Part shown: one piece after another, positions 1 to 10,300 of the stretch
How the letters are laid out: each line of letters begins with the position of its first letter
Numbering within the stretch: position 1 is the first letter of the stretch
Assembly (NCBI GenBank): GCA_037039685.1
Contig: JAWNGF010000003.1
Coordinates: 2,046,001 to 2,110,000, forward strand
Length of the DNA stretch: 64,000 bases
Origin: Ceratobasidium sp. AG-K
Taxonomy: Eukaryota > Basidiomycota > Agaricomycetes > Cantharellales > Ceratobasidiaceae
Direction of reading: 5' to 3'
Position numbers and translations under genes: made by a program
The notes under the pieces: model-generated
Seen by the model: only the letters and a program-made list of their open reading frames with translations
Databases searched by the model: none
What the model was told of the DNA's origin: nothing

Positions 1-3000
1 GTACAACAACCCAGAACCAGGCTTGGGGGGGGGGCAATGGAACTTGATGCGTTGGCCTCCATCTCGGGCAAGCCTCTTTTTAAGCCAAGTTGAAGCCAAT
101 GTTGAAGGTATGTTCGAGAAACCCAGGGCGGGCGGTGTTAGGGCCTGAAACGCTGGCGGGACCAATATCCAACCAATTTTCCTCGGAAAGGATCAATGAA
201 CCTTAATTTATTTGGCACGGATTTACGAGCCCAATGTTCCGGTTAGGGATATTCTGTTTGCATTGTTAGCGCTGCGCAGCCCTCCACGTCTGGCGGCCCG
301 TTACACTGCATCGGGAAAACCCGACCCGGGACTCGCTGTACTAACCAGCATACCATAATACCCACTACCTTGCATGACAGACCCACGCTAAACGCACCGC
401 ATAACTCATTCGAAGACGTATCCATAAAACAACCGACCCAAAAACTTATACTATAACCTAACTAGTGATTTCGGTAAGGTCGAGCCTCTATAAATTTACG
501 TCATACGCCACAATGTGCCTCTAGCCCGAAATGAAATCTCCAGCTGCATGTTCGCTTCATGTTGCCGAGGCCTTCAGATCCCCGGCGGTAAGCTTACATT
601 GCAATAATCAGTCACCGAGGTTGCAAACGAGTTCGGCTCCGATCCGCGTGGGATAAGCATAATGTATCGGTGCAGAATGTCGGGGTCTCCACTGGATTTT
701 CGTGGAGTGCTAGTACTGTTCAAGTCGCGACACGTTCCGAGCCTGCGATCGAAGTCAACCCCCGGCCTATATCTACGCTGTTGAACGCGAATCGCGCTTG
801 CTGCAGGACTGGGACGGTGTCTCAGACAATGGCCCTGAACACGGCCATATAACTAATATGGCGGGATCCAGGAGAGGCCTGATTTACTTCAGACGCATAC
901 ACATCTTAGGGTAATATTTCATCTCATGTAGCTTATCTCGAAACCCACTCAAATGAGTGGGTAATGTATCGATTAATATACCCTCGTATTGCAAAAGAAA
1001 ACGTACAGCCGAGCCAATCCTGATATGGGCAAGTGATGTGCATGGAGCGAAGGCGGGAACTTGGTCAGCTCACATTGTCAGCGACAATATTCAGCGAGAC
1101 CGGTGGGACCCTTGTATGGCCAGGAATTTGCCGTGGTGTACGCACCTTCGATCTACCGAGCATCTAAGTTCGACATCCGTTCTTCACACGGAACGTTGTA
1201 CTGTATGATAACAACTGTCCACTAAACTCTGAGTCCCCAAATGATTACACTATGAGCTCAGGCGAACCCACAAGCATGTAAAACGTACTACCCCTCACAA
1301 ACTACGAGAATGGGAGGATGACATTATCACCACAGCCGGACAAGTTGCTACCACCAAGTACCGCATTGGTACTGTTGAAGCAAAGCCCAAAAGATCGGAC
1401 GGGACAAACAGTACAGTCACCCTCGCTATTATCCTTCCGGCTGCTCGAGGGGACACCACATTTCAAGCCACTCCCGCGAGGCATCAGAAGCACGGGCAAC
1501 TAGTCTGTGGTGACTCAAGGTTTACAATAAAAGCTAATGAGCACCCTCAGTATATTCACCGGTTATCAACCTACAAAGGGCATGGTTTGTTGCAATGAAA
1601 CCTATCTGGACCGGCTTGCAAGCGTAAAATGGAATTCGCACGGGCTGAAACTTCATGGCGACCCTAGGGCTTGTTGCCGACGACCCACCTCGTATCCAGG
1701 GGGTATTGCCCCCTCCTTTGTACCAATGCGAAGTGACCCTCTCACGGCAGGCTCCTAACATTACTTTCATTGTAATTCACTGCTTCATTTGCGCTGCTGC
1801 ATTTCGGCGATACTTACTATGAAGGTGGATCTGCGTCATCAGGTGTCTGCGTTTATGGCATTGCAATCCAGATTGAGGCAATCGTCAAATGTAATTAATA
1901 ACTGTGACTGCGAGGGTGTGGTTTCTCATCACGTGCAGGCGGCGTAATGATTTCAGACACGCAATCGAGTCTCCGTTCGACAAATCTACATACCAAGCGC
2001 AGGATCCGGACAACCAGCGCATATATGACATCAGACAGAGTCATTCAAGGTATTAAATGTATTAAGTCGCCCAAACTGAAAGAATACTATCATGGAAAAC
2101 CCGCAGTGTTGCAGGACCTCTTGCGGCATAGCATGGGAACGAACCGATTGGCTAAGACTTGAGGTTCTTGACGCATCGGTGATGTCTTTGCAATGGCTGA
2201 ACTTGTTTAAGGTTTGACAGCGTTGCGTTTCCAGCCGCAGCTCGTCTTGGTTCAGGCGCAAAAAATTATGGGGGGACGAAATGACCCGTCTGGATCGCTA
2301 TTGCTCTCCCAACGCTATAGCCCACTTCCCGTTTCAAGCTTCAGATCCTGAGCTGCAGGGTACCTAGAGTAGTGCTAACCGACTCGGCGTACTTGGCTTA
2401 AGCGATTGGCCCTTTGGGGGATGACAGTCAACTCCAAATCTACCAACATAATATCTTTGCCCCATGCTAATACATACCTGGCATCCACCCCGCTAAACTA
2501 TGATTCGCTTGAAGGAAATTGTATTAAAAGAGCCACGACTCTGGGGTGAATAAGAAATACAGGGAAAAGCGGCACTATCCGTCCCGCCCAAGCTGCATCT
2601 CGTTGCTGTAGCGCATCATCACAGTTGGTGCTTCCATGATAGTTTGTTGTTCGCACCTGCGGTGGTCTGGTAACCAGTTGAGCTGTGAACAGACCAGCAT
2701 GTTTCAAGTGCAATTCTGAGAGGAAGTCTGTGTTGGTGAGTGGAAAGGTTCTTGGTGATGCATTCGCGCTTTGCGACTGTGTGGTAAACTAATAGTGGCC
2801 CTTCCAACCCTGGAAAGGGATTTCAAAGCGATCGTTGAGCCCATAAGCATTTAGGCACGACCTTCACTCGGGCTGCTTCGTACGCACGAGTGGGTTAGTA
2901 CACCATCAACTGAGTGTCACGATCGCATGGAAGTGGGGTGGCCTGGACCAGTGACCAACAGTAGGTCCCTTGCTTCTATCAAATCGGGTAGCGTCGGCAG

Positions 3001-3187
3001 TGACGTGTAAATCTCGTCCGCACCGCCCTCAACCCCTCAAACGGATTGAAAATGCAGCACTAGCCGATATTGTATGGCTTCATGCGGCTTTAGGGGACGG
3101 GTAGTCCCAGGTGTTGATATATGCCATAGGGATAACAACAACCCTAGGGTAGACAGTGCGTCGATAGCGCACTAGCCCCATCATCAT
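1..3187. other. Left flank, no recognisable gene
   Basis: No open frame here reaches 100 codons except one running into the terminal repeat that starts at 3188. None of the short frames shows a known domain, and frames on both strands overlap freely, as chance frames do. I see no tRNA, rRNA, tandem array or similarity to the transposons. The last three bases (CAT, 3185-3187) are the left target-site duplication of the PIF/Harbinger element. It may be unannotated intergenic DNA or a gene too intron-broken to see. Confidence 0.6.
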
Positions 3188-3490
3188 GAGCGTCCTCAAT
3201 TTTGACGATTGGGTGAAAACATGGGACGGGTTTAAGGGCTCGTAATGACACAGGCTGTCAATCAGAATGGGTCCATTCAGGCACAGTGCAGGGTTGAGAT
3301 GTGCACTGTTTGGACAGAGTACGTTGGCCAAACAATCAACGCATATCCTGCAGTTCGCACCTGAGCGTATGCGGGTCCATACGGGTCCGCACGGGTCACC
3401 TGGTTGTATGCGTAACGCACGTGTTTGGACAATGTCACAGACACAAGTATGTGCCTTGTATGTAATAGCTAGCAAATAAAATATGTGTTT
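3188..3490 (+). repeat. Left terminal inverted repeat of the Harbinger element
   Basis: This is the reverse complement of 58901-59203 over the full 303 bp without gaps. I count 11 mismatches. All are transitions, and at every one the right copy has CpG while this copy has TpG or CpA. It is preceded by CAT (3185-3187), matching CAT at 59204-59206. The short frames inside it are shadows also found in the right repeat. Confidence 0.9.
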
Positions 3491-3784
3491 GTTTTTGGTG
3501 TATTAGTAAACGGCAAGCAGGGGATCCACGAGGCAAGGGATTCAGCGTGTTCATCTGATTTGTATCCGTGCTGTTGTGAGATTTGATGAACAAATTATTA
3601 TTATCTATTGGCACTTGGTCTGCATAGTCACAAGGCAAGAGGCAACAATTGTTTGCAATCTGGGGCCAACAAGCAGGGGGTCTTCAATCCACCCAGAACG
3701 ATGAAGCAGTTACCTAGCGTGTTGAACTAAATGCCGTCACGCCCATGGGAAGGAATTGGCAAGGGGAGAGAGGGAGGTCATCAC
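3491..3784. other. Left internal Harbinger segment
   Basis: This sequence lies between the left TIR and the T2 LTR. It probably held the promoter and 5' end of the plus-strand Harbinger gene. An ATG at 3731 opens 18 codons right up to the T2 junction, but joining directly to 32181 does not keep the frame. The T2 flanks do not share a target duplication, so bases are missing here. Nothing else is recognisable. Confidence 0.5.
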
Positions 3785-4337
3785 TGTTGCAACCCTCTAT
3801 GCCGGTTGACCGACAACAGTGACTGTTCTCACCTTAGTTGTAGAAACTGGCCTTGATATGCCTTATAGGCTCCTTAGACTGTTTGCTAAGTTGCTAGTGC
3901 AACCTTAGCGTCAATACTGATGATGGCCCAAGGCCCACTTAGATGAGAGACAAAGGCTGTAAGGCCTTTTGGGACTTAGAGTGCACTCTGAGGGGAGAGA
4001 TGACAAGGCAAAGCAAGCTGGAGTGAGTCCATGCTTGCAAGCCAGTATATATAGCATGAGGCAAAAATGCCTCAAAGTGGTATGATACATAAACTGGCCA
4101 ATCAGGTGCCAGTATCAGTCAGCAATCTCAAAGTACTTCTGGAAGCACATTCCAGAAGCACAATCCTTCCAAGGGAAAGATCCAGAAGACAGCAAGGCCA
4201 TATGGGCCAAGGTGACATGTCATCCATACACCGCACTAAACGTGGGAGAGGGCCATACATTGTACATTGGGCGATTAGGGTGCCAGAGTCCAAGCCACAC
4301 AGCCAGAGTCCAAGGATGTTGTACCTGGGTCACGACA
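3785..4337 (-). repeat. T2 3' LTR
   Basis: Pairs with 31629-32180. On the minus strand it begins TGTCGTGACC and ends GCAACA, with a TATATATA box near 4049-4056. It differs from the 5' LTR at many transitions, and at six or more sites one LTR has TG where the other has CA, meaning an ancestral CpG decayed on opposite strands. Confidence 0.9.
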
Positions 4338-4351
4338 TTGCCCCCCCTTTA
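4338..4351 (-). other. T2 polypurine tract
   Basis: On the minus strand the sequence AAAGGGGGGGCAA lies immediately before the LTR TG. This is the usual plus-strand DNA primer position of a retrotransposon. Confidence 0.75.
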
Positions 4352-4377
4352 GGTTGGGCGTAGGGGACCACGCACAA

Positions 4378-4900
4378 CTACTTCCAGGCAATCCATTCCT
4401 TGATCGCCACCCATCCTTCCCCCTCTGCCAAGGCCTGCATATCCTCCTCCAGGCGCTTGTTCATTGCGTCCCATTTGGCCCGCTCAAAGTCCCATTCACG
4501 CTGGACCAGTTGCTGGAAGGCCTGAGAGCATTGCCGTTCTTGCTCAAGTAGGGACTCTTGCTCCTGGTTGACCAATGCTTCTTGGTGCGCGTTGCACCAA
4601 CATTCAAGGGCAGGGGGGGAGAGCTCCCCCCGTTGGACCATTTCATAGGCCTCCAGGACCTTGGCGTTGCACGGCATTTGGTTGTATGTTGGGGCAGGGG
4701 GTGTGTTGTTGAGCTCCCGCTCGACCTTGGCCATAAGTTGCTTGTTTGGAGTTGAGCCCAATCCATTGCCTTGTTGAATTGCTGCTTGAGCGGCAAGGGA
4801 TCAGTGGGGATTTCAGGCGGGGTGGGCAAGTCGTTGGCTGTGGGGGAAGGAGTGGGGACCATGGGTACAAGGGGGGTCCCAGAGGACCGCCACATAGGAG
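4378..4900 (-). pseudogene. T2 third ORF (env position), partial and frameshifted
   Basis: This lies between pol and the 3' LTR on the minus strand, the same slot as ORF3 of family 1, but the protein is different. The upstream part, read from 4895, is proline-rich and leads into a frame with LKQQFNKAMDW. Near 4740 the better frame changes to one ending at 4378, so a one-base indel is likely. The second frame is acidic, Glu/Gln-rich and probably coiled-coil, ending with five tryptophans in about 40 residues (REWDFERAKW, then EGWVAIKEWIAWK). No transmembrane segment or signal peptide is seen, so it does not look like an envelope protein. The N-terminus is lost at the T1 junction. Function unknown. 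Confidence 0.55.
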
Positions 4901-5048
4901 TGTCGTGAGCTAGCTCACTCCATCGGACTCGCCCGTCGTCTCGCCCGCCTGTTCCCTTCTTTTGTGTTGTGTTTCTGTTTCCGTTTGCCGCGTTGCCACC
5001 TTCTTGTGGTTGTTCTGTTACATTGTGTAACGCGGCTGTGCTTTGTAC

Positions 5049-5158
5049 GAGTCATGTCTGTTCATACAGCATGACTCACATGGACACTCCTGACTGGTAG
5101 ACTGTATGACTCATGTGGCTGCGCCTTGTATGACTCGGCCACTTTGTGAATATATATA
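5049..5158 (+). promoter_or_regulatory. T1 U3 promoter: four TGACTC sites plus TATA box
   Basis: TGACTC-type sites occur at 5049-5054 (reverse orientation), 5072-5078 and 5107-5113 (both the full TGACTCA), and 5131-5136. TATATATA follows at 5151-5158. TGACTCA is the site bound by Gcn4/AP-1-type bZIP factors. The arrangement is kept in the other family-1 LTRs. Placement 26-33 bp upstream of the self-primer sequence fits a TATA box that sets the RNA 5' end there. Factor binding is inferred. Confidence 0.55.
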
Positions 5159-5183
5159 GAGGACCAACAAGCCTGGTAACCCC

Positions 5184-5195
5184 AGCTTGTTTTGT
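5184..5195 (+). other. T1 self-primer sequence (presumed 5' end of transcript)
   Basis: AGCTTGTTTTGT here is the exact reverse complement of the primer-binding site at 5359-5370. In Tf1 of fission yeast the first 11 nt of the mRNA prime reverse transcription in this way. The position about 30 bp after the TATA box suggests the RNA starts at this A. Confidence 0.7.
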
Positions 5196-5358
5196 CTTGT
5201 CAAAACATCCCCTTTGAGTGACACTTTGAACCACCCCTACCCTCAAGAGCCTACAGACGCTTAAGTGCGTTGCGGTTCAAGAGGTCACTTAGGTCTTAGT
5301 ACCGTCCACTCTCCATCGCGGCTTGTCTCATAGCCACCAAGAAGAAGCTTACGACATT

Positions 5359-5370
5359 ACAAAACAAGCT
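5359..5370 (+). other. T1 primer-binding site (self-priming)
   Basis: ACAAAACAAGCT begins two bases after the LTR. It pairs over all 12 nt with 5184-5195. The same pair exists in T3, T4, T5, T6 and T7. In T2 both members have changed in a compensating way (GCAAAGCAAGCT with AGCTTGCTTTGC). I did not recognise a tRNA 3' end in it. Confidence 0.75.
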
Positions 5371-5378
5371 TAACAAAC

Positions 5379-7379
5379 ATGTCTATTCAAGAGGATGGAG
5401 GATCACGTCCCGCATCCACCATATCAACAAGAAGAGGACCCAGTCGGGCAGCAAGGCCCACAGGATCACTAAACGAGCAAGATATTGCACAAACTCAAGC
5501 GGGAGGCCCCGCTCGATCATGCCCCCAAAGTCAAGCATCAATGCCAGGATCTTTCGGCATTTCCGACATAACAACTGTACAAGAGGAGGAACCCACTATC
5601 ACGAATAGAGAACCAGGAGATCTCACAAACGACCCCACTCCAGCTGTAATTCGCATTCCAACCGGAAGTCCAGGACCATCACGTCCCTTGTGGCCATCAG
5701 GGACTAGAAGACAGTTCTTTTCTCCCCAACCCGAAGCTCATGGGGGCGTGTCGCTTGTTCCCATTAGACCTCCTCCTACACCACACATTCCCAATGTCCC
5801 CACAGTCCCGCAAATTGGAGGAACTATCACCAATGCAGGACCAATCCCAATGACTTCCCAGCCAGTTACACCAGCGATTCCAGCACCACCATATGTCCCA
5901 CAGGGTTACTCCCAGCAATCAGCTCCGGTACAGCAAGGCGCCGGTGATCCAGGAAGTTCAAGTTCAAGTTCCAGCTCTAGCGGCAGAACTGTAATCAGTA
6001 ACCTAGACAACCTGAATGACCTTCTAGAAGGAAGACACAACGCCACCCTTAGGGTTATAGGCGGAATGAGGGTCACTATAGATCGAAGGCTTAGTGGTCT
6101 AGAACAAGCCACACAAGTTCTAGCAAACAACCAACAAATCTTTAATGACTCCATCAATACCCTACAAGGAACCTTGACGGACATTCTGAACTCGGCAAGA
6201 AATGGCAAACATAATTCCTTTCTAGTCGGTCAAGACGTAACCCGCCTTCGAAATGAAGTTGCCAATACCCAAGGACTAGTGAATAATGTACGCGAAGAGC
6301 TCAACACTACCAGACAAGGACAACTCGAATGGAATGAGGCAGTAACGCAAGGACTAGAAACCTTACGACAGGAGGGAGCCTCTTTCACTAACAAAATCAC
6401 GGAAGTTCAAGAAGCTATAAGCAATATGCGAGAAGAAATGGACGAAGCATCTCTGCACGGGATCCCCTCTAGGCGATCAAATTCTCCACCGCATCCAGAC
6501 GCGGAATCTACCAGGATCGACGAATTAGAATTAAGAATCCAACGACTGACCGAGAACCCAAACATCGGTAGCGGATCACGTCGTCCCAAGGTGACTCGTC
6601 CAGAATCCTTTGACGGAAAGAAAGGAGAAGGCGCTGAGATGTTCATCACGCAAATGGAAAGCTACTTTATGCGCCTGGGCGATCAATACACTTCCAACGA
6701 AGAAAGGATCCGCGAAGCTCTAGCAAACTTCAAATCTGAGAACAAAGCTGCCACCCACTGGGCACAAGTACTCCTACGTTCGCTTAACCAAGGAGAAAAT
6801 AACCAAAACCTCGCCTCATGGGAAAATTTCAAGGCACACTTCATGGAACAATTTAGCGACCCCAACAAAAAAGCAAAAGCGGAAATCGATATCAGGAAAT
6901 GCAAGCAGAACAATTCGGTAGCAAACTATGCTTCTGAATTCCGTTACTTATTGGTCGACGTCAACTGGGGACAGGAAGCACTGATCAACCAATTCAAGGA
7001 AGGACTGAAGCCTGAAGTAAAAACCGAACTAGCTCGATTCGAATTAACCCTGATTAACGAGGACGGAACGGAGCGAGAGCTGTCCCTTGACCGATGGATC
7101 TCAATCGCAATCTCTATTGACCAGAAATTACAACAGATCAAGACCTCTACAGGGAAGAAGGCAACCCAACCAACCGCTAGCGGACAATCCTCTACAAAGC
7201 GGCTACCCGACGAAGTATACAAGGCAAGGATAGCAACCAACCGCTGCCTAAAGTGCGGACAGGAAGGACACCGCTCATTCAAGTGCCCGTCCAAGGAATG
7301 GATAACTACGGAACCTAGCGTTAAAGGAAGGGAGGCAACAATCGTAGAAGACTCGGGAAAAGAAGGGGTCTCCCTCTAA
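5379..7379 (+). CDS. gag: T1 Gag (666 aa)
   Basis: This is the structural protein of the retrotransposon particle. The first ATG after the PBS opens a 666-residue frame. The N-terminal third is disordered and rich in Pro/Ser/Thr, with a run of ten serines near residue 195. A coiled-coil-like stretch follows (about 210-350), then a capsid-like retrotransposon gag domain (about 400-560, with ENFKAHFMEQF). A CX2CX4HX4C zinc knuckle lies at 623-636 (CLKCGQEGHRSFKC). The frame ends EGVSL. A slippery GGGAAAA at 7355-7361 lies 15 nt before the stop, and pol is in the -1 frame, so most product should be Gag and some Gag-Pol. Homologues in T4, T6 and T7 are nearly the same length. Confidence 0.92.
   Translation: MSIQEDGGSRPASTISTRRGPSRAARPTGSLNEQDIAQTQAGGPARSCPQSQASMPGSFGISDITTVQEEEPTITNREPGDLTNDPTPAVIRIPTGSPGPSRPLWPSGTRRQFFSPQPEAHGGVSLVPIRPPPTPHIPNVPTVPQIGGTITNAGPIPMTSQPVTPAIPAPPYVPQGYSQQSAPVQQGAGDPGSSSSSSSSSGRTVISNLDNLNDLLEGRHNATLRVIGGMRVTIDRRLSGLEQATQVLANNQQIFNDSINTLQGTLTDILNSARNGKHNSFLVGQDVTRLRNEVANTQGLVNNVREELNTTRQGQLEWNEAVTQGLETLRQEGASFTNKITEVQEAISNMREEMDEASLHGIPSRRSNSPPHPDAESTRIDELELRIQRLTENPNIGSGSRRPKVTRPESFDGKKGEGAEMFITQMESYFMRLGDQYTSNEERIREALANFKSENKAATHWAQVLLRSLNQGENNQNLASWENFKAHFMEQFSDPNKKAKAEIDIRKCKQNNSVANYASEFRYLLVDVNWGQEALINQFKEGLKPEVKTELARFELTLINEDGTERELSLDRWISIAISIDQKLQQIKTSTGKKATQPTASGQSSTKRLPDEVYKARIATNRCLKCGQEGHRSFKCPSKEWITTEPSVKGREATIVEDSGKEGVSL
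7355..7361 (+). promoter_or_regulatory. Candidate -1 ribosomal frameshift site in T1
   Basis: G GGA AAA sits in the zero (gag) frame as X XXY YYZ. Slipping back one base continues in the pol frame, which is open from 7325. The same heptamer stands at the same place in T3 (26032-26038), T4 (22453-22459), T5 (50431-50437), T6 (40704-40710) and T7 (47282-47288), even where the surrounding bases differ. I did not identify a downstream pseudoknot. Confidence 0.65.
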
Positions 7380-7381
7380 CT

Positions 7382-10300
7382 GTGTGTGGAGAGACCAAGA
7401 AACCGGCAACGGAAACAATGTACTTTAGAGCGACAAATGAATCTACCATTGTTTACGCGAACGTTGCCGGAATCACAGAACCTATCCCAACCCTCATCGA
7501 TTCGGGAGCATCAAAGAACTTCCTGGACATTTCGTGGGCTCGGTCCAACAACATTCCACTCATGGAACTCTCCACTCCTAGAAAAGTAATTGGTATCCAG
7601 GGGAAAGAACTCTCTCACCAAATACGTTTCAAAGCAAAGCTGGAACTAGAAGTAGAGGGAAGAACCTTCAAACAAATCTTCTTCGCTATGCCCACTGGAG
7701 AAACAAAACTTATCCTAGGATTGGAATGGTTAGAAGAGTCGAACCCTGTCATCGATTGGAAAACAAGGCACATATCATGGCGGACAGAAGCCATTCAAGC
7801 AAGGACGGCCTCAATAGACGACCTGCCCGAAGAATTCAAGGAATTTGCCGACGTCTTCAGCGAAGAAAAATTCAAGAGAATCCCAGACCATCGCCCATAC
7901 GACTGCGCCATCGACTTCAAGGAAGGAGCTGAACTTCCAAAACCAGCCAGACCTATCCCACTCTCTCCAGCAGAATCAATTGCACTGAGAGAATACTTGG
8001 ATGAAGAAATCGCAGCAGGGAAAATCCGACCAAGCAAGTCACCCATTGCATCACCTTGCTTCTTTGTCAAAAAGCCAATCGATCCCAAAAATCCAGGGGC
8101 AGTACGCCAACTAGGACTTGTTCAAGATCTCAGAGGAGTAAACGCCATCACAAAAGACGACAGATTCCCAATGCCCCTAATGGAAGACCTCTTGGATAAG
8201 ATCAAGGACGCAAAAATTTTCTCCAAGATCGATCTGCGCATGGGTTTCAACAATATCAGAATCAGGGAAGGAGACGAATGGAAGACAGCTTTCAGAACAA
8301 AAGAAGGACTGTTCGAATACGTCGTCATGCCTTTTGGACTAAAAAATGCACCCGCCATATTCCAAAGATATATGAACCACATCTTCCATGATCTCATCAA
8401 CGTATGTGTCATAGTATATATCGACGACATCCTAGTCTTCTCTAAGGACAGAAGTCAACATACCGTGGATGTCAGGAAAGTGCTAAAAATCTTACTGGAG
8501 GAAAATCTATTCGCAAAGCTTCCAAAATGCGAATTCTTTGTCACCAAATTGACGTACACTGGACTTGGAATCAGCGATTCGGGGATCTCAATGGAGGAAG
8601 AAAAGGTCAAGGCAATAAAGGAGTGGAAGGAACCGAGAACAGTCAAGCAGGTCCAAGCATTCCTAGGATTTGCAAATTTCTACCAAAGATTTGTACCGAA
8701 TTTCAGCCGGTTAGCAAAACCCCTGACAACCTTAACAAGAAAGGAGAACAAATGGGAATGGGGAAATGATCAACAGGAAGCATTTGAAGCCCTAAAAACG
8801 GAAATCAGCAAGGAACCCACACTACGCCATCCAAACCCGGACAAACCCTTCTTCTTGGAGACAGACGCAAGTGGAGTAGCAATGGGAGCAATCCTGTCGC
8901 AAAGGCAAGATGATGGCTACCTACACCCTATTGCTTTTCTTTCAAAATCTTTCAACGAGGCTCAACTCAACTACGATGTCCACAATAAGGAACTTATGGC
9001 AATCATAGAATCTTTAACACATTGGAGGCTATACCTCGAAGGAACAAAGGACCCTATTACCATCTACACCGATCATAGGAACCTACAGTTCTGGAAGGAA
9101 GCAAGAACTTTCAACCGTCGACACGCAAGATGGCACCAATTGCTTGCTTCCTATAACTTTGACATCATATATCGCCCTGGCATCCTGTCATCAAAACCGG
9201 ACCTGTTGTCAAGACGGTCAGACCATGAAGATATCCCAACGCCTGAACAAGTTATGATAGCTGTTGAAAGGTTCAAGGGGTTCATGGGACAGGTAGACAC
9301 AAACGTCATAGAAACCATCAAGGAGGCTCAGGAAACAGATGAAGGATTGACACAAATCAAAGAAATCTGCAAGTCAAGGGAAACGTTACCAAAAACCCTA
9401 CAACACAGCGCAAAGGATTATGACTTCAAGGAAGGACTATTATGGTTCAAAGGAAGGATCTACGTGCCAGAAGATAAGGAATCCAGACTAGCCATCATGC
9501 GGGTTCATCACGACTCAAAAATCGCAGGACATCAAGGACAGGCTAGAACACTGGAACTTATATCAAGAAGGTACTTCTGGCCAGGGATGAAGCAAAGCAT
9601 AAACAGATACGTGGAGTCCTGCGAGACCTGCCAGCGGACAAAGGGATTGAAGTCAATAATCCCGATCAAGCCTCTGGAAATTCCAAAGGGACCGTGGGAA
9701 GACATAGCATTCGATTTCGTGGTGAAGTTACCAAAATCCAGAGGATCAGACAGCATCTTAGTAGTGGTGGACCGATTCTCAAGAATGGCGCACTTCATAC
9801 CCTGCAAAGAATCTCACACGGCAAGCGACCTTGCAAATCTTTTCATCACAAATGTTTGGAAACTGCACGGTTTCCCAAAGAGCACGATCTCAGACCGAGG
9901 AACTACTTTCAATTCCAAACTTATGAAAGCCATTTATGAGAAAATTGGAACTAGCCCAGGTTTCAGTACTGCCTACCACCCCCAAACAGATGGAATAACG
10001 GAGAGAATCAATCAATGGATGGAAGGCTGGCTACAATCGTTCGTCAACTACCGGCAGGATGATTGGGCGGACTTATTACCGATTGCGGAATTCAGCTATA
10101 ATCTACAGAAGCATCGCGTAACAGGTAATTCCCCTTTCGAAATTGTCTACGGGAGGGAACCACTGTGGAACATCTCAGCAGAAGAATCGACGGTTCCAGA
10201 AGCAAACAACATCACAGGAAAATGGCGTAAAATTCACGACGAAGCAATTGCATCTATGGAAACCCAAAGGCTCCCAGAAGAAGAGCCAAAGAACAAGTAC

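Larger units (their letters stand above)
4901..5356 (+). repeat. T1 5' LTR
   Basis: TG...CA ends lie inside a 6-bp inverted repeat (TGTCGT/ACGACA). U3 holds a 14-bp palindrome at 4905-4918 and four TGACTC motifs. TATATATA is at 5151-5158. The inferred transcript start is AGCTTG at 5184. Confidence 0.93.

Noticed and set aside
3080..3475. 131-codon minus-strand frame across the left TIR
   Set aside because: Mostly TIR sequence. The mirrored frame appears in the right TIR, so it is a repeat shadow.
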